Positions 18,209 to 24,880 of a stretch of 64,000 nucleotides of DNA are shown piece after piece. How positions within the stretch are numbered: position 1 is the stretch's first letter; each line of letters opens with the position of its first letter. A program made the position numbers and the translations under genes. This stretch comes from Ruminococcus sp. AF31-8BH (lineage in GTDB: Bacteria > Bacillota > Clostridia > Lachnospirales > Lachnospiraceae): assembly GCF_003460605.1 (NCBI RefSeq), contig NZ_QTVN01000013.1:1-64000 (forward strand), written 5' to 3'. Under the pieces are notes generated by a model. It was not told where the DNA came from. It did no database searches and was given only the letters and a program-made list of their open reading frames with translations.

Positions 18209-19507
18209 TTATTTCACTGCGGATGGATCTGTGTAGACCACTTTGCCGTCGCAGATGGTGTACAGGATCTTTCCTTTTACTTCTTTCCCCTCAAACGGGG
18301 TATTCTTTCCTTTGGAAACAAAGTCTGCTTTATGGATGGTGTATGGATGCTTGATATCTGCGATCACTACATCTGCCGGATGACCCTCCTGCAGGGTTCC
18401 GCAGGGCAGATTCAGAATCTTGGCCGGATTGTAGCTCATCTTCTCCACCAGCTGGGAAAGAGTCAGGACTCCTGTCTCAACCAGTGCGGTGTAGCTAAGG
18501 GCAAAGCTGGTCTCAATTCCTACAATTCCAAATGCTGCGGTGCGCATGGAACCGGTCTTGTCCTTCTGGGTATGAGGAGCATGGTCTGTGCTGATAACCT
18601 GAATATAGCCTTCCTTCAGGCCTTCGATCAGGGCATCCACATCCTTTCTGGTACGAAGAGGCGGATTCATCTTGTAGTTAGGATCGTCTCTCTCAATATC
18701 ATCGGATGTAAGAATGAAGTGATGGGGGCAAACCTCTGCGGTTACATTCTGAATGCCCTCTTCCTTCAGCATTTTCATCATAATTGCCACGCCTCTTGTG
18801 GAGCAGTGGCACAGATGCAGCTTCGCCCCTGTCTCAATGGCAAGAAGAGAATCTCTTGCTGCAATGGTATCCTCTGTGGAATTGCAGATTCCCGGAAGCC
18901 CCAGACGCTTTGCATTCTCGTCATCGTTCATGCAGCCGTCCCCGCGAAGAGTCATATCCTCACAGTGGTCAAAAATAGGAAGTCCAGCTTTTACTGCTTC
19001 TTCCATGGCCTGCTTGCAAAGGCTTGCTTTCATAACGGACTTGCCGTCTTCTGAAAGAACAGGCACGCCTGCAGCTGCCATTCCTGCAATGTCAGAAAGC
19101 TCGCATCCAAGTTCCCCCTTGGTCATGGCTCCTGCCTGAAGCACATGGATGGGGGAAACCTGAGCCGCTTTGTTTTTCACATAGTTGGCACGGTCCGGAC
19201 AGTCAATCACCGGAGTGGTATTCGGCATTGCCACAACTGTAGTCACACCGCCTCTTGCCGCTGCCTTCGAGCCGCTTTCAATGTCTTCCTTCTCAGTCTG
19301 TCCCGGATCACGGAAATGCACATGCAGATCCACCAGTCCTGGCATTACCACCATTCCTCTGGCATCTATGATCCTGTCATCCTTATCCTTTACCTTCAGC
19401 TTCTCTCCGATTTCCTGGATCACGCAGCCGTCCAGGTAAACATCTGCAATCTTGTCCATCTGGGACGCCGCATCCACAACACGACCGCCCTGAATCAGAA
19501 TACCCAT
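18209..19507 (-). CDS. pyrC: Dihydroorotase
   Basis: The 432-residue type I dihydroorotase has the metal-binding DLHVHFRDPG, the DHCEDM and HLCHCSTR histidines, and the catalytic STDHAPHTQKDK. I chose the ATG at 19507, preceded by AAGGGAGAG; the longer frame to 19552 reaches into the -10 region. It is first in the unit. Genes for the earlier steps (pyrAA, pyrAB, pyrB) are not in the window. Confidence 0.97.
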   Translation of the reverse strand: MGILIQGGRVVDAASQMDKIADVYLDGCVIQEIGEKLKVKDKDDRIIDARGMVVMPGLVDLHVHFRDPGQTEKEDIESGSKAAARGGVTTVVAMPNTTPVIDCPDRANYVKNKAAQVSPIHVLQAGAMTKGELGCELSDIAGMAAAGVPVLSEDGKSVMKASLCKQAMEEAVKAGLPIFDHCEDMTLRGDGCMNDDENAKRLGLPGICNSTEDTIAARDSLLAIETGAKLHLCHCSTRGVAIMMKMLKEEGIQNVTAEVCPHHFILTSDDIERDDPNYKMNPPLRTRKDVDALIEGLKEGYIQVISTDHAPHTQKDKTGSMRTAAFGIVGIETSFALSYTALVETGVLTLSQLVEKMSYNPAKILNLPCGTLQEGHPADVVIADIKHPYTIHKADFVSKGKNTPFEGKEVKGKILYTICDGKVVYTDPSAVK

Positions 19508-19559
19508 TTGATTCTCTCCCTTCTGGTATCTATCAAAAAATACACTTGGCATATGTTAG

Positions 19560-19565
19560 ATTATA
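19560..19565 (-). promoter_or_regulatory. Extended -10 promoter of the pyr unit
   Basis: TGATATAAT on the minus strand is an extended -10 element, with only a poor -35. The implied leader is about 45 bases, too short to hold a PyrR-type attenuator. This promoter and the cspA promoter and leader account for the 334-base space between pyrC and cspA. Confidence 0.55.
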
Positions 19566-19670
19566 TCACAACTATCATACACGAAAACGTTCATTTAATA
19601 AAGACTTTTTTTCCACAAGTATCTGTTTGGCCGCCAGAATTGTTTTTTTTTCACACAAATTTAATTCTCC

Positions 19671-19699
19671 TTGACTTTTTCTGGTGCAGGTTATATAAT
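19671..19699 (+). promoter_or_regulatory. Sigma-A promoter of the cold-shock gene
   Basis: TTGACT (19671-19676) and TATAAT (19694-19699) are separated by exactly 17 bases. The start of transcription is about 136 bases before the ATG, leaving a long leader. Confidence 0.8.
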
Positions 19700-19705
19700 C
19701 AATCC

Positions 19706-19841
19706 ATGTCGAAGATTATTTAATGTAAAATCACTAGTTTTTAGAGATTATATATTTACATGATATAGTCTGTAAAATCTGGTGATTTTTTTTCGCCAGA
19801 ACAGTATTATAATTTTTTTATTTTTTATGGAGGTAACTCAA
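19706..19841 (+). promoter_or_regulatory. Long 5' leader of the cold-shock gene, possible RNA thermoswitch
   Basis: AAAATCACTAG (19727-19737) can pair with CTGGTGATTTT (19779-19789, one G-U). The same downstream segment can instead pair locally with CGCCAGA (19794-19800). The two pairings exclude each other, as in temperature-responsive csp leaders. The ribosome site TGGAGG lies near 19828-19833. Confidence 0.45.
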
Positions 19842-20042
19842 ATGAACAAGGGCACTGTAAAATGGTTCAACGCTGAAAAAGGTTATGGTTTCATCACAGG
19901 AGAAGACGGAGCTGATGTATTCGTACACTTTTCTGCAATCAATGGTGAAGGCTTCAAATCTCTTGAAGAAGGCCAGGCTGTAACATATGACTTAACAGAG
20001 GGCGCTCGCGGAATGCAGGCAGCTAACGTTACTAAGTTATAA
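19842..20042 (+). CDS. CspA-family cold-shock protein
   Basis: A 66-residue single cold-shock domain starting [18 protein letters not shown] with the RNP1 motif KGYGFI and RNP2 motif VFVHF, typical of single-stranded nucleic-acid chaperones. I chose the ATG at 19842 because TGGAGG stands 8 bases upstream; the in-frame extension is hydrophobic noise from the leader. It is monocistronic with its own promoter and terminator. Confidence 0.97.
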   Translation: MNKGTVKWFNAEKGYGFITGEDGADVFVHFSAINGEGFKSLEEGQAVTYDLTEGARGMQAANVTKL

Positions 20043-20052
20043 TTGAGGCAAA

Positions 20053-20087
20053 AAATTCCCCTCGGATGATTCCGGGGGGATTTTTTT
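20053..20087 (+). terminator. Terminator of the cold-shock gene
   Basis: ATTCCCC pairs with GGGGGAT around a loop of about 12 bases and is followed by seven T. Confidence 0.75.
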
Positions 20088-20158
20088 AACCTTTTATTGA
20101 AATTTATGAAAAATGAATGCCTGACAGATTCGGTCTGGCGGCAGGCTGCCGAATTATT

Positions 20159-20410
20159 TTATTCGGCGTCTCCGCTCAGTCCGTTCAGATAGGAATCCAG
20201 TGCGGAGGTATCCATAACAGTCTCTGTCTGTACGGTCTCCTGTCCCTCTGTTACCTTGCCATAGACAGAGTAGCCAATCCAGCATACAGCAACAATACAT
20301 ACAACAAGTGCTGCAAGCTTCTCAAGATTCAGGATCAGTTTCTCTCTTTTCATGATTTTCTCACGGTTTGCTTTCTCTGCTTTGTAAGCATCTACTTTCT
20401 TCTGACTCAT
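20159..20410 (-). CDS. Small single-pass membrane protein, unknown
   Basis: An 83-residue protein with a highly charged N-terminal helix (KKVDAYKAEKANREKIMKREK), one membrane segment at about 34-50 (ALVVCIVAVCWIGYSVYG) and a short acidic tail on the far side. The ATG follows AAAGGAGACG. By the positive-inside rule the N-terminus is cytoplasmic. No family recognised; it is alone between the cspA terminator and degV. Confidence 0.7.
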   Translation of the reverse strand: MSQKKVDAYKAEKANREKIMKREKLILNLEKLAALVVCIVAVCWIGYSVYGKVTEGQETVQTETVMDTSALDSYLNGLSGDAE

Positions 20411-20488
20411 AGTAGCACGTCTCCTTTGCGATGAAATATCGTCTTAAGTGAGTATAGCACACTTTTTTCAAAAAAGGAAGCGTATTCA

Positions 20489-21328
20489 TTATACCGCTAC
20501 AATAATTCCACCGTCATTTGCATACATGCTGCTGACTCCGGCCGTGTTAAGTACCACGATGTCGGTCAGCTTCATCTTCTCCTGGATGGCTTCCTTGAGC
20601 ATCTGAGCCTTCTTGGGGCTGTTGCAGTGTGAAATGGCAAGCACCTTACTCTCACTGTTCTCCGTAGCTTCCATAATCTTCTCCACCATCTTTACAAGAG
20701 CCTTGTTCATGCCTCTGGCCTGGTCTAACTGGCAGATGCTGCCTTCCGGTGTGGAGCCCATGATCGGCTTGATCTTAAGTGCAGTTGCCACAAGTGCCTT
20801 CACACGGCTGAGACGGCCATTCTTGCGAAGGGTCTCCAGATTCTCCAGAACGAAAAATGTATGCTGCTCTTCAATATATTTATTCACCACGCTGATGACA
20901 TCCTCAAAAGGAAGTCCAGCGTCCTCGCACTGTGCGATCTTCATGGCGATCAGGGTCTGTCCTACGGAAGCAGAGCGGGAATTAAACACGTGAACCTGCT
21001 TATCCTTCCTCTCCTCATGAAGAAGGCTTGCTCCAAGAACAGCGCTGTTGTAGGAACCGCTTAATTCAGAGGAAAGAGTCACGCAGTACACATGATCTGC
21101 CTCGCAGTCAAATGCCTTTCTGTAGCTCTCTGGAGACGGGCACGCTGACTTGGGGCATTCCGGGCAGGCTGCAACCTTCTGAAGGAAATCTGCCTGGTCA
21201 AAGGTCTCGTCATCAATTATATTCTCACTTCCCACAGTAAGCGTCAGCGGTACAGATTCAAATCTCTCATCCTGCTTCCACTGCTCCAGAAGTTCTCCGC
21301 AACTATCTATAACAATTTTATAGCTCAA
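20489..21328 (-). CDS. DegV-family fatty-acid-binding protein
   Basis: The 279-residue protein has the DegV fold: N-terminal KIVIDSCGEL, CPSPESYRKAF, VTLSSELSGSYNSA, and the C-terminal ISHCNSPKKA. DegV (FakB-like) proteins bind a fatty acid and present it to a FakA kinase. No fakA is nearby. Several cysteines (CPECPKSACPS) are clustered in the ligand-loop region, which is a little unusual. Confidence 0.9.
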   Translation of the reverse strand: MSYKIVIDSCGELLEQWKQDERFESVPLTLTVGSENIIDDETFDQADFLQKVAACPECPKSACPSPESYRKAFDCEADHVYCVTLSSELSGSYNSAVLGASLLHEERKDKQVHVFNSRSASVGQTLIAMKIAQCEDAGLPFEDVISVVNKYIEEQHTFFVLENLETLRKNGRLSRVKALVATALKIKPIMGSTPEGSICQLDQARGMNKALVKMVEKIMEATENSESKVLAISHCNSPKKAQMLKEAIQEKMKLTDIVVLNTAGVSSMYANDGGIIVAV

Positions 21329-21487
21329 TTATATCGTCCTCTTTTCCATGCTATGTAGTTTTAAATACCACATCTATATTAACACATTACTACATGTTTG
21401 AAAAGAGTTTTTTCTTTCCTTTTTTGGCAATTTGCTTTATAATGGTAAATACTTATGAATTTGTTTTTCCCGTGAAAGGAGGCACCT

Positions 21488-21991
21488 ATGCTTGCCCTGA
21501 AAATCACTGATCAGAAAGATTTCACAAACAAACTTTTTCTCGGCGACACCTTCGACCTTTTTTGGCTGAACCAGGCCGAGATCACCACAAGCAATCTCTT
21601 TACCATTGACGGCAGACTGCAGACTGAATTTTTCGACAATGACCAGCAGGAATTTTTAAGTTCCAGCCATCGCACCTACTCACTGTGGAAAGAGGTGAAG
21701 CCCATCTGCTATTCCATCATCCGCGGGAAGCGTTCGCCGCTTTCCTTTAAGATCGTGCTTCAGTTTTCTCCCAATAAAGCTGCTGCCCTGCTTCAGAACT
21801 CGTCCCTTCCTTTTCCCCCGGAACAGGTGGCGGGACTATATCTGAACCTTCAGTACAAAAACAAAACCCTTCTTTGCACTACCGGCACTTCCCTGAAGAC
21901 CTTTTTCCCGGGCAAAGAACTGGACCATCTCTGGGAGCAGTATGTAACGGAGTTTTTCAGTCATAATGAGATTTCCGCTGAGAGCTTATAG
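21488..21991 (+). CDS. Conserved 167-aa protein (DUF5721-like)
   Basis: A soluble 167-residue protein, MLALKITDQKDFTNKLFLGDTFD at the start, with a good ribosome site (AAAGGAGG). I recall this family as DUF5721, seen in Lachnospiraceae; the function is unknown. It is convergent with the Spo0A-like gene; their stop codons are 2 bases apart and share one hairpin. A TATAAT at 21438-21443 may be its -10 box. Confidence 0.75.
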   Translation: MLALKITDQKDFTNKLFLGDTFDLFWLNQAEITTSNLFTIDGRLQTEFFDNDQQEFLSSSHRTYSLWKEVKPICYSIIRGKRSPLSFKIVLQFSPNKAAALLQNSSLPFPPEQVAGLYLNLQYKNKTLLCTTGTSLKTFFPGKELDHLWEQYVTEFFSHNEISAESL

Positions 21992-21998
21992 TCTCAGC
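21977..21998. terminator. Shared hairpin across two convergent stop codons
   Basis: GCTGAGA (21977-21983) pairs with TCTCAGC (21992-21998). The hairpin overlaps the ends of both convergent genes. The U-tract is poor on both strands, so it may be weak as a terminator. Confidence 0.4.
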
Positions 21999-22323
21999 TC
22001 TCCTCATCCGTTCCCAGATAAAATGCGATCATGTCTACGAATTCACTGTTCGTTGGTCTGTATTCCAGAGGATATCCGGCGATCTGTTCCAGCCTTTCCC
22101 GATGATTTTCCCAACATACATTTACAATAGTACGGATATCATGCTCTATATTGGATGGTTTGGATTTAAATTTCTTTGCCAGCCTTGGATAAATGTCCTT
22201 TGTGATCTTCATCGGTCTTTCCTGAAATTCCATAGTCATCCGTATAGCTTCTGCCACAAAATAATATCCTTTGTATTTTGATGTTGCACCTAGTTTACGT
22301 ATCGTTCCGTATACCTCTTTCAT
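21994..22323 (-). CDS. Stand-alone Spo0A C-terminal DNA-binding domain protein
   Basis: The 109-residue product aligns by eye along its length with the effector domain of Bacillus Spo0A: KGYYFVAEAIRM, ITKDIYPRLAKKF, NVCWENHRERLEQIAGYPL and RPTNSEFVDMIA. No receiver domain is present, and none is encoded upstream. In the recognition helix, positions equivalent to Arg-Val-Glu-Arg of Spo0A are Asn-Ile-Glu-His, so DNA specificity may differ. The ATG at 22323 follows GGGAGGG. A family regulator free of phosphorylation is the likely role. Confidence 0.85.
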   Translation of the reverse strand: MKEVYGTIRKLGATSKYKGYYFVAEAIRMTMEFQERPMKITKDIYPRLAKKFKSKPSNIEHDIRTIVNVCWENHRERLEQIAGYPLEYRPTNSEFVDMIAFYLGTDEES

Positions 22324-22488
22324 GTTAAGTCCCTCCCACAATTAGTTACTCCTGCATCTGCAGTTAGCGAATTTTTGCCTCTATATATAATACGAATTAA
22401 TTTCCAGTTTTTTAGCTTTTTGAGATAATTTTTTTATAAAAATGTAAAAAATTTTAGGATTTTCGTCCTGGCGGTTTTTACGCATGCA

Positions 22489-22540
22489 AAAAACAGTCCC
22501 GCCAGGAGGGATTTCCCCTGTCCTGGCGGGACTGTCTTTT
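22489..22540 (-). terminator. Strong terminator after htpG
   Basis: ACAGTCCCGCCAGGA pairs with TCCTGGCGGGACTGT, with runs of A and T on the two sides, so it could work in both directions. A partial copy of the arm (GTCCTGGCGG) is repeated about 25 bases away. Confidence 0.85.
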
Positions 22541-22563
22541 ATTTAGAATCCTGACATCTTAAT

Positions 22564-24630
22564 TTATTTGGTAAGCATAAGCAGGATCTCGTTGCTTCTC
22601 TGTACAAATTTGGTCATCTCTTCCGGAGAGAGCTGCTTGTGGCTTAACATTGCAAGATCGTAGAGTTCCTCACAGATTACCGGAGTCTTCTCAGAATCCT
22701 TGTTGCCAGCAACAAACTGAACCAACGGATGCTTGGCATTGAGCACCAGAGTCTCCTGGCCGCCAAACATAGACGGATCCATGCCGTACATATTGTACAT
22801 CTTCATCATATCCTGCATACGGCGGCTTTCCTCGGAAAGTGTCATCATAGCAGCAACCTTCTCATTCTTCAGGTTCTCCACCTTCACTTCCAGCTTGTCG
22901 TTTTTCAGGGCGCTGCGGAATACTTCTGTAAGTGTCTTGGATGTCTCTTCATCAGCAGCACCGTCCTCGCGAAGTTCCTCGGAAAGGTCTGCATCAATTC
23001 TCTTGAACTGGATGGTCTGATCTTTCTGCTCTAAGTGGGAAATAAATGCGCTGTCAATGTTGTGCTTCAGAACAACCGCATCCTTGCCTGCCTCACGGAA
23101 CATATTGATGTACTGGCTCTGCTGAACCTCATCTGTTACATAGAAGATGGTAGTCTTCTCAGGCTCTTTCTCCTTGGAGTCTTCTTTGTTCTCTTCTTTG
23201 GCTTCTGTGGTTTCCTCAGCCTTTGTCTCGGTATTCTCTTCCGGCTTCTTGTTCTCCTCGATGCAGTCTTTCAGAGTGAGATATTTGCCGTCAATGTTCT
23301 TGAAAAGAATATAGTCATTCATCTTGTCTGCAAACTTGCTGTCCTTGATGCAGCCATATTTGATAAATGGGCTGATGTCATCCCAGTATTTCTCATAGGA
23401 CTCACGGTCTGTCTTGCACATTCCGGTAAGCTTGTCTGCAACCTTCTTGGTGATGTACTCGGAAATCTTCTTTACAAATCCATCATTCTGCAGGGCAGAT
23501 CTGGATACGTTCAGCGGCAGATCCGGGCAGTCGATCACACCTTTGAGAAGAAGCAGGAACTCCGGAATAACCTCTTTAATATTATCTGCAATAAATACCT
23601 GGTTGTTGTACAGCTTAATGGTTCCCTCAATGGAATCGTACTCTGTATTGATCTTCGGGAAATACAGGATACCTTTCAGGTTGAACGGGTAATCCATGTT
23701 CAGATGGATCCAGAACAGAGGCTCCTTGTAGTCCATGAATACCTTGCGGTAGAATTCCTTGTATTCCTCATCTGTGCAGCTGTTCGGATGCTTCATCCAC
23801 AGCGGCTGCGGGTCACTTAAGGATACCGGACGCTTGTTGATCTTTACTTTATCCTTGGCAGGAGAAACTTCTACTACTTCTTTCTCCCCTTTGTCGTTCT
23901 CTTTCTCCTCAGTCTTGGCATCCTCGTGGATATGTTCTACAACCACATCATCCTCGCGAAGCTCGGACTCATCGATGGTCTCATATTCCTGAGGAGCATT
24001 CTCCTTGGAAAGATAAATATTCACAGGCATGAAAGAACAGTATTTCTCAATCACTTCTCTCATACGATACTCATTGGAGAACTCTGTGCTCTCATCATTA
24101 AGGAACAGGGTGATTTCAGTACCAACTGTGGTCTTATTGCCATCCTGCATATCATACTCTGTACCGCCGTCGCAGGTCCAGTGTACCGGAGTTGCTCCCT
24201 CTTTATAGGAAAGAGTATCGATCTGAACCTCATCGGCTACCATAAATGCGGAATAGAATCCAAGTCCGAAGTGTCCGATGATCTGGTCATCTGTTGTCTT
24301 GTCTTTATATTTGGAAAGGAACTCAGTTGCGCCGGAAAAAGCGATCTGAGTAATGTACTCCTCTACTTCGTCTGCTGTCATACCAAGACCTGTATCGATA
24401 AATTTCAGGGTCTTCTCTTCCGGATTAACGATTACATGAACCTCTGCCTTGTAATCATCTGGAAGTGTATACTCTCCCATAACATCCAGCTTCTTCAGCT
24501 TGGTGATGGCGTCACAGCCATTGGAAATCAGCTCTCTTGCAAAAATGTCGTGATCAGAATATAACCATTTCTTTATAATTGGAAAAATATTTTCACTGTT
24601 AATTGATAAACTACCATGCTTTTCAGCCAT
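22564..24630 (-). CDS. htpG: HtpG, Hsp90-family chaperone
   Basis: HtpG is a dimeric ATP-dependent chaperone of the cytoplasm. The 688-residue protein has the GHKL ATP site (ELISNGCDAI, DTGLGM, GHFGLGFYSAFMV). I chose the ATG at 24630, 10 bases from AGGAG; the in-frame GTG upstream is too close to that site. It is about 60 residues longer than E. coli HtpG because of two highly charged insertions, near residues 215-263 and 458-494. A sigma-A promoter and a CIRCE element stand upstream. Confidence 0.97.
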   Translation of the reverse strand: MAEKHGSLSINSENIFPIIKKWLYSDHDIFARELISNGCDAITKLKKLDVMGEYTLPDDYKAEVHVIVNPEEKTLKFIDTGLGMTADEVEEYITQIAFSGATEFLSKYKDKTTDDQIIGHFGLGFYSAFMVADEVQIDTLSYKEGATPVHWTCDGGTEYDMQDGNKTTVGTEITLFLNDESTEFSNEYRMREVIEKYCSFMPVNIYLSKENAPQEYETIDESELREDDVVVEHIHEDAKTEEKENDKGEKEVVEVSPAKDKVKINKRPVSLSDPQPLWMKHPNSCTDEEYKEFYRKVFMDYKEPLFWIHLNMDYPFNLKGILYFPKINTEYDSIEGTIKLYNNQVFIADNIKEVIPEFLLLLKGVIDCPDLPLNVSRSALQNDGFVKKISEYITKKVADKLTGMCKTDRESYEKYWDDISPFIKYGCIKDSKFADKMNDYILFKNIDGKYLTLKDCIEENKKPEENTETKAEETTEAKEENKEDSKEKEPEKTTIFYVTDEVQQSQYINMFREAGKDAVVLKHNIDSAFISHLEQKDQTIQFKRIDADLSEELREDGAADEETSKTLTEVFRSALKNDKLEVKVENLKNEKVAAMMTLSEESRRMQDMMKMYNMYGMDPSMFGGQETLVLNAKHPLVQFVAGNKDSEKTPVICEELYDLAMLSHKQLSPEEMTKFVQRSNEILLMLTK

Positions 24631-24668
24631 GCAGCTCACTCTCCTTTGTCTTCTAAATTATACAAACT

Positions 24669-24697
24669 ATAGTAATACCAAATTTCCCAAAAGTCAA
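24669..24697 (-). promoter_or_regulatory. Sigma-A promoter of htpG
   Basis: TTGACT (24692-24697) and TACTAT (24669-24674) on the minus strand are separated by 17 bases. The leader is about 30 bases. Confidence 0.75.
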
Positions 24698-24704
24698 GAA
24701 AAAT

Positions 24705-24731
24705 TTAGCACTCATTCAAAATGAGTGCTAG
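24705..24731. promoter_or_regulatory. CIRCE operator (HrcA binding site)
   Basis: TTAGCACTC, 9 bases, GAGTGCTAG matches the CIRCE consensus in all but the last base. It lies 7 bases upstream of the htpG -35 box. This points to HrcA control of htpG, although CIRCE more often overlaps or follows the promoter. Confidence 0.9.
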
Positions 24732-24804
24732 TAATATTTGTTAATGGATGGAATGATCTATAAAAAAGGTCTGATGTACACGGACATTCCTGCGGTTTCT
24801 GCCG

Positions 24805-24840
24805 CCAAAAAGGGGAAGCTGTTATCAGCCTCCCCTTTCA
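24805..24840 (-). terminator. Terminator of the large surface-protein gene
   Basis: On the minus strand AAAGGGGAGGCTG pairs with CAGCTTCCCCTTT (one G-U) over a TATAA-like loop, followed by TTTGG. Confidence 0.75.
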
Positions 24841-24880
24841 TCATTCATGCTTTTTTATTTTTGAAAAAGCTGAATGCTTA

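Noticed and set aside
19508..19560. PyrR-binding attenuator before pyrC
   Set aside because: The inferred leader is about 45 bases and has no terminator/antiterminator pair.
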